Positions 1 to 7,701 of a stretch of DNA of 64,000 nt are shown in pieces. Each line of letters opens with the position of its first letter. Position 1 is the first letter of the stretch. The notes under the pieces were generated by a model. The model did no database searches, was not told the origin of the DNA, and saw only the letters and a list, made by a program, of their open reading frames with translations. Source of the stretch: Phil1 sp040767925 (GTDB lineage: Bacteria > Bacillota > Clostridia > Christensenellales > CAG-138); the NCBI GenBank assembly GCA_040767925.1, contig JAXGNN010000003.1:458705-522704 (forward strand), written 5' to 3'. The position numbers and the translations under genes were made by a program.

Positions 1-913
1 GGTCCGCCATGAGCGCCGCGTTGTAGAGCGTGGAACTGACCTGGCAGACCCCCCCGCCGTATTCCTGCACATACGCGCCGTATTTGATGCCCGTGGCCAT
101 CCTCCAGCCCGTCTCCCCCGTACGCGGCCCGAGCGCCTCGTTGATGCTGAAGACCGCGTCGGGCTCTATGGACGCGCCGTTGATCATCGACGCGGCTTTG
201 ACGATGTTGTACACCCGGTTGGGCTTTGAGTAGGTCGAGCCCTTGAAGGATGTCGTGAACTCCGAGATGAGCTGCGTGTCGTTCTCGGCGTCCGTGAGCG
301 TGTAGTCGGCGGGAATATCGGATATCTTCGCCTCGGTCACGCCGCCCTCGAGCCGGCTGGCTTTTTCGGTAAGCCACAGCGCGAGCTGCTTCGCGTCGAC
401 CTCGATGCCCTGCGTTTCGCCCAGATAGGAAAAGCTGGTGTCCGACTCCGCGTCGAAATACACTTCGGCGTTCGTCGGCTGCCGGTTGAGGGCGTACGCG
501 GCCTCCTGCGCCGCGCGGCTGACGCTCAGGGCGCTCACGGACACGGCGGTTTTGAATTCCCGCGTCTCGTCCGCCCAGAAAGCGACCTTTTGGGGCAGCG
601 ACGCCGCCTTCGCGAGCACCGCGTCCGTGTCGAAGCCGATGCCGAGCTTCCTTCCCTCGATCATGGCGCTCTCGCCGCCCGCGCGCACGATGCAGGAGAT
701 GGCCGCGATGCGCGCGTCCTGCGCCGCCGTCAGCTTCTGCCTCGCCTCGAGCACGCCGAGGCCCGAAACGTCGATTCCGTCGATGACGATTTTCTCGCCG
801 AGCACCGCGCCGTCTCTCACCGCTTCCTCGATGGTCGCATACTGCCTCGTGCGGCAGCCGAACAGCGCGGCGGCGCAGATAATCATCGCAATCAACAACA
901 AATTCCGTTTCAT
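1..913 (-). CDS. VanW-family lipoprotein (3' end cut by window edge)
   Basis: About 304 codons are visible; the C-terminus lies beyond base 1. The N-terminus is a lipoprotein signal: two basic residues, a hydrophobic stretch and an LFGC lipobox with Cys20, so the protein is probably lipid-anchored outside the membrane. The middle resembles the peptidoglycan-binding domain that precedes VanW, and the last visible part carries VanW-like sequence (AASMINGASI, then GGGVCQVSSTLYNAAL). The ATG at 913 has a strong GGAGGAGG ribosome site. VanW proteins are found in glycopeptide-resistance clusters and widely in spore formers, usually without proven function. No van genes are nearby, so resistance should not be inferred. 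Confidence 0.85.
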   Translation of the reverse strand, partial: MKRNLLLIAMIICAAALFGCRTRQYATIEEAVRDGAVLGEKIVIDGIDVSGLGVLEARQKLTAAQDARIAAISCIVRAGGESAMIEGRKLGIGFDTDAVLAKAASLPQKVAFWADETREFKTAVSVSALSVSRAAQEAAYALNRQPTNAEVYFDAESDTSFSYLGETQGIEVDAKQLALWLTEKASRLEGGVTEAKISDIPADYTLTDAENDTQLISEFTTSFKGSTYSKPNRVYNIVKAASMINGASIEPDAVFSINEALGPRTGETGWRMATGIKYGAYVQEYGGGVCQVSSTLYNAALMAD

Positions 914-988
914 AAAGCCTCCTCCGATACGTTTATTATGCGCCTCGCAAGGAGCGCGAAAACGCGGTAATTTGTTGGTTTCTGAAAG

Positions 989-1003
989 ATTGTATACATG
1001 TTC
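989..1003. promoter_or_regulatory. Operator candidate containing TGTATACATG
   Basis: The palindromic core TGTATACA (991-998) lies just upstream of the -35 of the GntR gene. The same ten bases, TGTATACATG, recur at 38515-38524 in front of the citrate lyase operon. TGTATACA-type palindromes are typical of FCD-type GntR regulators, so autoregulation is a reasonable inference. Confidence 0.45.
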
Positions 1004-1006
1004 TTC

Positions 1007-1035
1007 TTGCTTTCTTGTTGTTTTCCGCATACAAT
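1007..1035 (+). promoter_or_regulatory. Sigma-A-type promoter for the GntR gene
   Basis: TTGCTT (1007-1012), a 17-base spacer, and TACAAT (1030-1035), 27 bases before the start codon. The downstream ATG at 1062 has an ACGGAGGA ribosome site. Confidence 0.55.
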
Positions 1036-1061
1036 TATTTTAGCGAAACGGAGGATACATC

Positions 1062-1709
1062 ATGTTTTTCGATCCGAACGACAAACAGTCGCTGACCGCG
1101 AAGGTATATGCGCACATCCGCGACGATATCATAGAGGGCAGGTACCAAAACGGCGATTATCTCGTCGAAACCAAGCTCGCGGAGGAGCTCGACGTCAGCC
1201 GCACGCCGATACGAGAGGCGCTAAAGCAGCTTGAGCTCGAGGACCTCGTCGTCAGCATCCCCAACCGCGGGGTCATGGTGCAGGGCATGACCAGCCACGA
1301 CATCGACGATATTTTCACCATCCGCCACCTGATCGAGGGCCAGGCGGCCTATTGGGCCGCGGAGCGCATCGACGAAGGGAGCCTCGCGCGCCTCACGGAA
1401 GTCATCGAGCTGATGGAGATGTATACCCGCAAGAACGACCCCACGAACCTCGCGCGCCTCGATACGGAATTCCACAACGTCATTTTCTCCGCCTGCGACA
1501 GCCGGGTTTTAAGGCATATCCTCGCGCAGCTCCATCAGAACACGCGGCAGGTGCGAAGGACCTCCCTCACCACGCCCGAACGGCCGGGGCGCTCGCTCAG
1601 CGAGCACAGGCGGATTTTCGAGGCCATCGAGCAGCATAAGCCGGACGAGGCCAAAACGGCGATGGAGGCGCACGTCGTCAACGCGCACAGCCGCCGCGCC
1701 GGCGAATAA
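1062..1709 (+). CDS. GntR-family transcriptional regulator, FCD subfamily
   Basis: 215 residues, the usual length for an FCD-type GntR protein. Residues 10-75 form the winged helix-turn-helix (DVSRTPIREALKQLE is the classic recognition helix). Residues 85-210 are an all-helical FCD effector domain with the metal-binding pattern D-x3-H (DTEFHNVIF) and later His residues (SEHRRIFEAI, MEAHVVNAHS). Such regulators usually bind organic acids or sugar acids and repress nearby catabolic genes. It is followed by its own terminator, so it is monocistronic and its target is unclear. A shared operator-like sequence suggests that it may act on the citrate lyase operon at 38 kb. Confidence 0.92.
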   Translation: MFFDPNDKQSLTAKVYAHIRDDIIEGRYQNGDYLVETKLAEELDVSRTPIREALKQLELEDLVVSIPNRGVMVQGMTSHDIDDIFTIRHLIEGQAAYWAAERIDEGSLARLTEVIELMEMYTRKNDPTNLARLDTEFHNVIFSACDSRVLRHILAQLHQNTRQVRRTSLTTPERPGRSLSEHRRIFEAIEQHKPDEAKTAMEAHVVNAHSRRAGE

Positions 1710-1718
1710 TGGATCCTT

Positions 1719-1742
1719 GCCCCGGCATGCCCGGGGCCTTTT
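1719..1742 (+). terminator. Rho-independent terminator after the GntR gene
   Basis: Seven-pair stem GCCCCGG / CCGGGGC with loop CATGC, then CTTTT. Confidence 0.75.
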
Positions 1743-1769
1743 CATATCGCGCGATGGAAGGAGTCCGTT

Positions 1770-2972
1770 ATGGTGAAGGAGAAGGAACTCGTATGCAGGG
1801 GTGAGATCTACCCCGTGGGCGGACCGGGCCGCTTCCTGCTGGGCAGGGCGGAAAAGCTCGCGCCCGCCCTCGCCGGCGAATACGGCGGCAGGATCCGGTT
1901 GATCTGCATCGACCCGCCCTTCGGCACAGGCGAAACCTTCGCGACGAAGCCGGCCGGCGCGAAGGAGAAGCTCGTCATCCCCGTCTATTCGGACAACCTC
2001 GGCATGGACGCGTACATGGCTCTGATGCGCGCCGTGCTCGCCGCCTGCCGCGAGCTGCTCTCCGACGACGGCTCGATCTATCTGCACATCGATTACAGGA
2101 TGGGCGCCAGGCTGCGCATATTAATGGATGAAATTTTCGGCGAGGAGAACTTCCTCAACGAGATCGTCTGGACGTATAAATCCGGCGGGCGGGCGCTGCG
2201 CCACTATTCGCGCAAGCACGACACCATCCTCTTTTACAGGAAATCGCCCCGCGTCTTTTTCGACATCGCGGCGGTGGGCGTCCCGCGCGGCCCGCAGAAG
2301 CGCAACAACATGAAGCGCACCATCAACGAGGACGGGCGCGTGTGCTTCTCCATCCGTTCCGGCGGCAAAACCTACACCTATTACGAGGACACGCCCATCT
2401 ACCCGAGCGACGTGTGGGACGACATCGAGCACATGCACCAGCGCGACCCGGAGCGCACGGGCTTCGCGACGCAGAAGCCCTCCGCGCTGCTGCGGCGGAT
2501 GATACTCGCCTCCTCCCGCGAGGGCGACCTCGTGGCGGACTTCTTCTCCGGCAGCGGCACCATGGCCGCGGTCGCCGCGGCGCTTTCCCGGCGCTACCTC
2601 GCCGTGGATTCCTCCCCCGCCGCCATGTGCATGCTGCGCCGCCGCCTGCTCGAGGGCCACAGCGAAAGCTCGCTTCTTAAAGACGCGCACGAGATGCGCA
2701 TCGAATATGAAACCATGCCGAAGGCGGAAATCGCGCTCGACTGCGGCGTTTCGCGCGCGGACGGGCGCATGGAGCTCACGCTCAACGGCTTTACGGGCAA
2801 ATGGGGCCTCGCCTACGCCGCGCTCGGCACGATCGACGAAGACGGCTTCTTCCGCGCCGAAAACTACACGCTCCTCCCCGCCAAGGGCACGCGCCTCACT
2901 GCGCGCGAGGGGGCGGTTTTGCAGGTATGCGATTATGCGGGAGGGATGAAGCTTGTGGCAATTGACAATTGA
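1770..2972 (+). CDS. Site-specific DNA methyltransferase, beta-class, orphan
   Basis: 400 residues. The order of motifs is catalytic motif IV first (IDPPFGTG near residues 48-55), then motif X-like (TQKPSALLRRMI) and the AdoMet-binding motif I (ADFFSGSGTMAA near residue 255). This is the beta-class arrangement of amino-methyltransferases that modify adenine N6 or cytosine N4. A C-terminal segment of about 100 residues has no motif I recognise. No restriction endonuclease or specificity subunit is adjacent, so it looks like an orphan. The reading frame ends inside a 7-bp tandem repeat (ATTGACA), which supplies both the last codons (I-D-N) and the stop. That suggests the original C-terminus may have been altered. 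Confidence 0.85.
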   Translation: MVKEKELVCRGEIYPVGGPGRFLLGRAEKLAPALAGEYGGRIRLICIDPPFGTGETFATKPAGAKEKLVIPVYSDNLGMDAYMALMRAVLAACRELLSDDGSIYLHIDYRMGARLRILMDEIFGEENFLNEIVWTYKSGGRALRHYSRKHDTILFYRKSPRVFFDIAAVGVPRGPQKRNNMKRTINEDGRVCFSIRSGGKTYTYYEDTPIYPSDVWDDIEHMHQRDPERTGFATQKPSALLRRMILASSREGDLVADFFSGSGTMAAVAAALSRRYLAVDSSPAAMCMLRRRLLEGHSESSLLKDAHEMRIEYETMPKAEIALDCGVSRADGRMELTLNGFTGKWGLAYAALGTIDEDGFFRAENYTLLPAKGTRLTAREGAVLQVCDYAGGMKLVAIDN

Positions 2973-2995
2973 CAATTGACAATTGATAATTGATA
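2961..2995. repeat. Five-unit 7-bp tandem repeat, ATTGACA/ATTGATA
   Basis: Three ATTGACA units followed by two ATTGATA units without interruption. The stop codon of the methyltransferase lies in the second unit. Related AT-rich ATTGACAATTG words recur at 3574-3587. The rest of 2996-3166 is AT-rich, with no supported gene; a short open stretch there (SLRSYGAVTQGYIKQKL) might be a gene remnant. Confidence 0.85.
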
Positions 2996-3166
2996 ATTAC
3001 GTTAATAATAAACGGAATTCGTTTTAAGGAAGCCGCTACTAGATGAACTTAAGCTAAACCAAGAAAGCTTGCGCAGCTATGGAGCGGTGACGCAGGGATA
3101 TATAAAACAGAAACTGACTAATTTTATGCATAATAGGGAAACCAGGATAATGCTTATTTCCCGCTA

Positions 3167-4180
3167 TCACCTGTCATCGATAAATGTATCCATAAAGCTT
3201 AGCATCTCCATTAACATACCCGCAAGACGATCATCAATGCTGCTCCAGCTATACGTATAGCCGGGGTAATAATTGCATAACCGATAGTCCTTGCCTTCAA
3301 AGCGAATCGCAGTATACGCCAATGGGCGGGTTCCCGTTTTGTCTGTTTGGACGCAATACTTGCACATATTGCACTTTTTTGTTTGCTCAACAACAAATGC
3401 TTGTAAGGTCTTGTCCATTACATCAAAAGCTGCCAGATACGGCTTCATTCCGCCGGGTATGCACAGACCAAATGCCGGAGGAGTTTTTACATAATCATCG
3501 AACTGCGCCGCTATACCCGTATGTTTGATTTTGTATTCAAACCCGCCGCGCGGCGGTTCTTCACTCCACTTTGGATTGACAATTGACAGCGACAAATTGC
3601 AGTCGCTCGCCGTAGTGTTGTAAATATCAAACCGTTTATAACCTTGGGCGAGCATCCAGCTTTCAAGTTTTCTGAACGCGGCATCTCCAAGCAATCGAGC
3701 GTATATTTCGGAGGTATACGGATAGCTGTCATGAAACAGGCAATGTGAAAAGGTCGAGGTATTCGCGCCGTCCTTCGTTGACATCCACTTCCATGCGGCA
3801 GGAAGCTTTGTTAAGTCATCAACATCAAGCCTTGATAAAACCGTCATCTGTTTCTTGTTTAGCTTTTGCTCTTTACCCTGTCCAAGCAGAAACATAGATT
3901 GCAATAACCGGTCGATTGATTTGGTAAACTTCCTCATGTGCTCAATTAATTCAGGTTTTCCATAACCTTTTTTATAACGATTTGGATAAGCATCATCGTC
4001 ATGCAACGATGTTGTGAAAAGCAAAGGTTCATCAAATGCCAACTGAAACAAGCCTTTGATTAAGCCATAAAATTGTTCTTGTTCCCAAACATTAACGGAT
4101 GCGTTTTCATCGGGTACGAAGGATGGCAACATTTCCATGTAGTTGTGTGCCAGCCTTTGTTCTAAATTTGAAAAGCTCAT
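3167..4180 (-). CDS. Hypothetical protein with Cys cluster, lower GC than neighbours
   Basis: 337 residues; I do not recognise the family. No signal peptide or membrane segment is obvious. A Cys motif in the C-terminal third (CNMCKYCVQT, a C-x2-C-x2-C pattern) and further Cys/Tyr-rich sequence (RLCNYYPGYTYSW) could bind metal. The coding sequence is clearly poorer in GC and uses different codons from all flanking genes, with a long AT-rich 5' region, which suggests horizontal acquisition. It sits alone, convergent with the methyltransferase and downstream of a hairpin that separates it from deoC. Confidence 0.7.
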   Translation of the reverse strand: MSFSNLEQRLAHNYMEMLPSFVPDENASVNVWEQEQFYGLIKGLFQLAFDEPLLFTTSLHDDDAYPNRYKKGYGKPELIEHMRKFTKSIDRLLQSMFLLGQGKEQKLNKKQMTVLSRLDVDDLTKLPAAWKWMSTKDGANTSTFSHCLFHDSYPYTSEIYARLLGDAAFRKLESWMLAQGYKRFDIYNTTASDCNLSLSIVNPKWSEEPPRGGFEYKIKHTGIAAQFDDYVKTPPAFGLCIPGGMKPYLAAFDVMDKTLQAFVVEQTKKCNMCKYCVQTDKTGTRPLAYTAIRFEGKDYRLCNYYPGYTYSWSSIDDRLAGMLMEMLSFMDTFIDDR

Positions 4181-4334
4181 CGGATGTCCCCCTCGTCAAT
4201 CTTCTCTCAGCCTACTTTCGCCTTTGCAGCCGCAGCATAAAAACGGGAATCGGGGTTTGGTCGTTCCCGACAAGAGGTTTCGCGAAAGTGCGGCTACGCT
4301 TCCTATGCTTGCTATTCTTTTTTTATAACTATAA

Positions 4335-4375
4335 CAAACACGGATACGGCATGTAAACCGCCGTATCCGTGTTTG
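4335..4375 (-). terminator. 16-bp perfect hairpin downstream of deoC
   Basis: CAAACACGGATACGGC pairs perfectly with GCCGTATCCGTGTTTG around a 9-base loop. Read leftwards, it is followed by TTATAGTTATAAAA, a weak U-rich tract. It probably ends the ssnA-ygfK-xdh-deoC transcript. The bases from 4181 to 4334 hold the presumed promoter of the lower-GC gene. Confidence 0.55.
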
Positions 4376-4441
4376 CTTTCTTATCTCGCCGTTCTTTAAA
4401 GCGGAAGCTCTTTGATAAAGCGCATTGTCAACTATCAGTTG

Positions 4442-5089
4442 TTAACTCCCCCCGACGATCTTAACTCCGTTGCTCGCGCCCAGGCGCGTCGCCCCGGCGG
4501 CGATCATGGCGAGGGCGTCTTCGCGCGTGCGGATGCCGCCCGAGGCTTTTACGCCCATGTCGGGGCCGACGGCTTTTCGCATGAGCGTGACGTCGGCCGC
4601 GGTCGCGCCGCCGATGGAGAAGCCCGTGGAGGTTTTCACAAAGTCCGCGCCCGCGCGCTTGGCGGCAAGGCAGGCTTCAACCTTCTCCTCGTCGGTCAAA
4701 AGGCAGGTTTCGAGAATGACCTTGAGGCGCGCGTCCGGGTGCGCGGCTTCGGCGACGGCGCGGATGTCCCCCTCGACGCGCTTCCAGTCGCCCGCCTTCG
4801 CGTAGCCGATGTTGATGACCATGTCGACCTCGCTCGCGCCCGCCTCGACCGCCCGCGCGGCCTCGTAGGCCTTGGCGGCGCTCAGCATCGCGCCCAGCGG
4901 GAAGCCGACCACGCAGCAGACGGCGACGTCCGTGCCTGCGAGGAGCTCGCTCGCCAGGGGCACGTGGCAGGTGTTGACGCAGACGGACGCGAAGCGATAT
5001 TCCTTCGCCTCCTCGCAGAGCTTTTTGATCTGCTCCGGCGTCGCGTCGGCCTTGAGCAGCGTGTGGTCGATATAGCGGTTGAGCTCCAT
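4442..5089 (-). CDS. deoC: Deoxyribose-phosphate aldolase
   Basis: 215 residues, the usual length of the short bacterial DeoC. It splits 2-deoxyribose-5-phosphate into glyceraldehyde-3-phosphate and acetaldehyde in the cytoplasm. The Schiff-base lysine lies in DFVKTSTGF, and the second conserved lysine in GVKASGGIR. The N-terminal IDHTLLKADAT is the family signature. The start at 5089 has an AAGGAGGGAC-like ribosome site. It lies 37 bases behind the xanthine-dehydrogenase-like gene on the same strand and is probably the last gene of the ssnA operon, an unusual partner that may couple purine-base use with deoxyribose salvage from DNA. Confidence 0.95.
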   Translation of the reverse strand: MELNRYIDHTLLKADATPEQIKKLCEEAKEYRFASVCVNTCHVPLASELLAGTDVAVCCVVGFPLGAMLSAAKAYEAARAVEAGASEVDMVINIGYAKAGDWKRVEGDIRAVAEAAHPDARLKVILETCLLTDEEKVEACLAAKRAGADFVKTSTGFSIGGATAADVTLMRKAVGPDMGVKASGGIRTREDALAMIAAGATRLGASNGVKIVGGS

Positions 5090-5126
5090 ATGTCCCTCCT
5101 TGAAGGTGTGAAGGTTCCTGCGAAGG

Positions 5127-7682
5127 TTATTTGGAATACGGCGTGCCCTCGAGCGGCAGCGCCGTGCGCTCGCGTCCGTCGAAGCGGTAGTACGCCTCGG
5201 CGATGGCGGGCGCCGTGGGGATCGAGGTGATCTCGCCGATGCCGATCGCGCCCAGCGCCTGATAGATGCCCGGCTTCTCGATGACGATGGGGACGACGCC
5301 CGGCGCGTTGTCCGCGCGGAAGAGCCCCAGCGTGCCGAACTTCGCGGTCGGTCTGCAGTTCTCGTCGATCGGAAATTTCTCGGTGAGCGCGAAGCCGCAG
5401 CTCATGACGACGCCGCCCTCGATCTGCCCCTCGAGCGAGAGCGGGTTGATCGCGCGCCCCACCTCGTGCGCGGCGACGATGCGCTCGAGTTTCCCCGCCT
5501 CGTCGAGTATGGCGACGTGCGTGGCGTACCCGTAGGCCACGTGGCTTACGGGGTTGGTCTTGTCCGTGCCAGGCGGATCGGTTTTGGCGAGGTACTCGCC
5601 GTAGTATTCGCGGCCCTCGAGCTCGCGAAGCGTGTGCCTTTCATAGTCCTCACGCAGCTTCGCGCAGGCGCGCATGGCCGCCTCGCCCGTGACGAGCGTC
5701 TGCCGCGAGCCGGAGGTCGTGCCGGAGTCCGGCGCGTTGAAGGTGGTCGCCGGGGCGTAGGCGATGTCCTCGCGCGGGATGCCCGTCGCCTGGTGGACGT
5801 ACTGCACGAGCACGGTGCCGAGGCCCTGCCCGATGCAGGAAGCGCCCGCGTGGATGTGCACCCTGCCGCCCTCGACGACGAGGCGCACGCGCCCCGTGTC
5901 GGGCAGGCCCACGCCAACGCCCGTGTTCTTCATCGCGCAGGCGATGCCCGCGTACTTCGCGCTCTCATAGGCGTCCTTCACGGCGAGGAGGGTTTCGACA
6001 AGGCCCGTCGACGCGTCCGTGATCTGGCCGTTGGGCAGTTCCTGGCCGGGCCGTATGGCGTTGCGGAAGCGGATTTCCCAGGGGCTGATGTCGAGCGCGT
6101 GGGCGATATGGTTGAGCATATTCTCCATCGCAAAGCAGCTCTGCGTCACGCCGAAGCCGCGGAACGCGCCCGTCGGCGGGTTGTTCGTATACCACGCGTA
6201 GCCTTCGATGTCGAAGTTCTGGAAGTTGTAGGGCCCGCCCGCGTGGGTGCACGCGCGCTCGAGCACGGGGCCGCCGAGGCTCGCGTACGCGCCGTTATCC
6301 GCGTGGATGCGCGCCCGCACGCCCTGTATGACGCCCCGCTCGTCCACGCCCACCGTGAACTCCATCTCCATCGGGTGGCGCTTGGGATGGATGAGTATGC
6401 TCTCCTGCCGCGTGAACTTCACCTTTACGGGCCGCTTTGTCCGGTAGGCGATCAGCGCCGCGTGGTGCTGGACGGAAACGTCCTCCTTGCCGCCGAAGCC
6501 GCCGCCCACGAGCTTGTTCTCGACCTTGACCTTCTCGAGGGGGAGGCCGAGCATGGGCGCGATTTCGTGCTGCGTGTCATAGACGCTCTGGTCGCTCGAG
6601 TAGACGAGCACGCCGTCCCCGTCCGGCAGGGCGACGGCGCATTCCGGCTCGAGGAACGCGTGCTCGGTAAAGGGCGTTTCGTAGAAGCCGTGGAACACGC
6701 GCGCGCTTTTTGCGAGCGCCGCGTCCGTATCGCCGCGCTTGACCTGCCGCTTGGCGAGCAGATTGCTCTTCTCGTTCTCGTGCACGAGGGGGGCGTTCTC
6801 CGCCATGGCCTCCTTCGGAGAGCGGATGGGGGCGAGCGGCTCGTATTCCACCTCGACGAGGGCTTTCGCCTCCTCGAGGATTTCCGGCGTTTCGGCCGCG
6901 ACGAGCGCGATCGCGTCCCCGAGGTAATGCGTGAGATGCCCCACGGGGATGAGCGTGTCCCAGTCCTTTTTGAGGTGGCCGACCTTCACGTCGCGCGGGA
7001 TATCCGCGGCGGTAAAGACCGCGACCACGCCGGGCAGCGCTTTCGCCTTCTCGGTATGGATCGCGAGCACGCGCGCGCGGGCGTATTTGGCGCGCACGGC
7101 GCTGCCGTGGAGCATGCCGGGGAGGTAGAGGTCGTCCGTGAATTCGCCGTAGCCCAGCACCTTCTCGCGCACGTCGAGGCGCGGCGCGCGCGCGCCGACA
7201 GTCCAGTTCTCCTCGGCGGGCGGTATGGTCCCCTCGCGCAGATATTTCCCGGCGCGAAGGACGGCGTCCACGATCTTCACATAGCCCGTGCAGCGGCAGA
7301 TGTTGCTGCGAAGGGCCTTCTTGACCGCCTCCTCGGAAGGGTCGGGGTCGGCGTCGAGCAGCGCCTTCGCGCTCATCACCATGCCCGGCGTGCAGAAGCC
7401 GCACTGCACCGCGCCCGCCTCGCCGAAGGCGCGCACGTAGACTTCCTTCTCGAAGTCGGAAAGCCCTTCGACGGTGAGGACGTTCTTCCCCGCGAGTTTA
7501 TCCGTCTGCTGCACGCAGGCTTTAACGGCCTTCCCGTCGACGATGATCGTGCAGGTGCCGCACGCGCCCTCGGAGCAGCCGTCCTTGACGGAGAGGAGGC
7601 GCAGCTCGTCTCGCAGATAGCGCAGCAGCTTTTGATTTTTATCGACCGTTACGGTCTTTCCGTTCACCGTGAATGTGGCCAT
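5127..7682 (-). CDS. Selenium-dependent xanthine dehydrogenase-like molybdenum hydroxylase, fused 2Fe-2S and Mo subunits
   Basis: 851 residues. Residues 1-155 are the two-[2Fe-2S] domain: first cluster GCSEGACGTC, second QCGFCTPGM and NICRCTGY. From about 170 on is the molybdopterin domain: GGGFGGKED, GAFRGFGV and, near the C-terminus, GIGEITSIP, which carries the catalytic glutamate. The fused layout and length match the family called selenium-dependent xanthine dehydrogenase. In that family, selenium is held to sit in the molybdenum cofactor; the protein itself needs no selenocysteine, and none is coded here. No FAD subunit is in the window, so electrons probably pass to YgfK or another partner. 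Likely role: oxidation of purines such as hypoxanthine/xanthine, or the reverse reduction of urate. Confidence 0.9.
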   Translation of the reverse strand: MATFTVNGKTVTVDKNQKLLRYLRDELRLLSVKDGCSEGACGTCTIIVDGKAVKACVQQTDKLAGKNVLTVEGLSDFEKEVYVRAFGEAGAVQCGFCTPGMVMSAKALLDADPDPSEEAVKKALRSNICRCTGYVKIVDAVLRAGKYLREGTIPPAEENWTVGARAPRLDVREKVLGYGEFTDDLYLPGMLHGSAVRAKYARARVLAIHTEKAKALPGVVAVFTAADIPRDVKVGHLKKDWDTLIPVGHLTHYLGDAIALVAAETPEILEEAKALVEVEYEPLAPIRSPKEAMAENAPLVHENEKSNLLAKRQVKRGDTDAALAKSARVFHGFYETPFTEHAFLEPECAVALPDGDGVLVYSSDQSVYDTQHEIAPMLGLPLEKVKVENKLVGGGFGGKEDVSVQHHAALIAYRTKRPVKVKFTRQESILIHPKRHPMEMEFTVGVDERGVIQGVRARIHADNGAYASLGGPVLERACTHAGGPYNFQNFDIEGYAWYTNNPPTGAFRGFGVTQSCFAMENMLNHIAHALDISPWEIRFRNAIRPGQELPNGQITDASTGLVETLLAVKDAYESAKYAGIACAMKNTGVGVGLPDTGRVRLVVEGGRVHIHAGASCIGQGLGTVLVQYVHQATGIPREDIAYAPATTFNAPDSGTTSGSRQTLVTGEAAMRACAKLREDYERHTLRELEGREYYGEYLAKTDPPGTDKTNPVSHVAYGYATHVAILDEAGKLERIVAAHEVGRAINPLSLEGQIEGGVVMSCGFALTEKFPIDENCRPTAKFGTLGLFRADNAPGVVPIVIEKPGIYQALGAIGIGEITSIPTAPAIAEAYYRFDGRERTALPLEGTPYSK

Positions 7683-7701
7683 CGGTTATCCTCCGGAGCA
7701 C

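Noticed and set aside
438..1043. Plus-strand frame opposite the VanW-like gene
   Set aside because: The minus strand encodes a lipoprotein with signal peptide, strong ribosome site and VanW motifs; the plus frame has none.
3069..3260. Short plus-strand frame with SLRSYGAVTQGYIKQKL
   Set aside because: No ribosome site or family, and it overlaps the 3' end of the lower-GC gene. At most a gene remnant.
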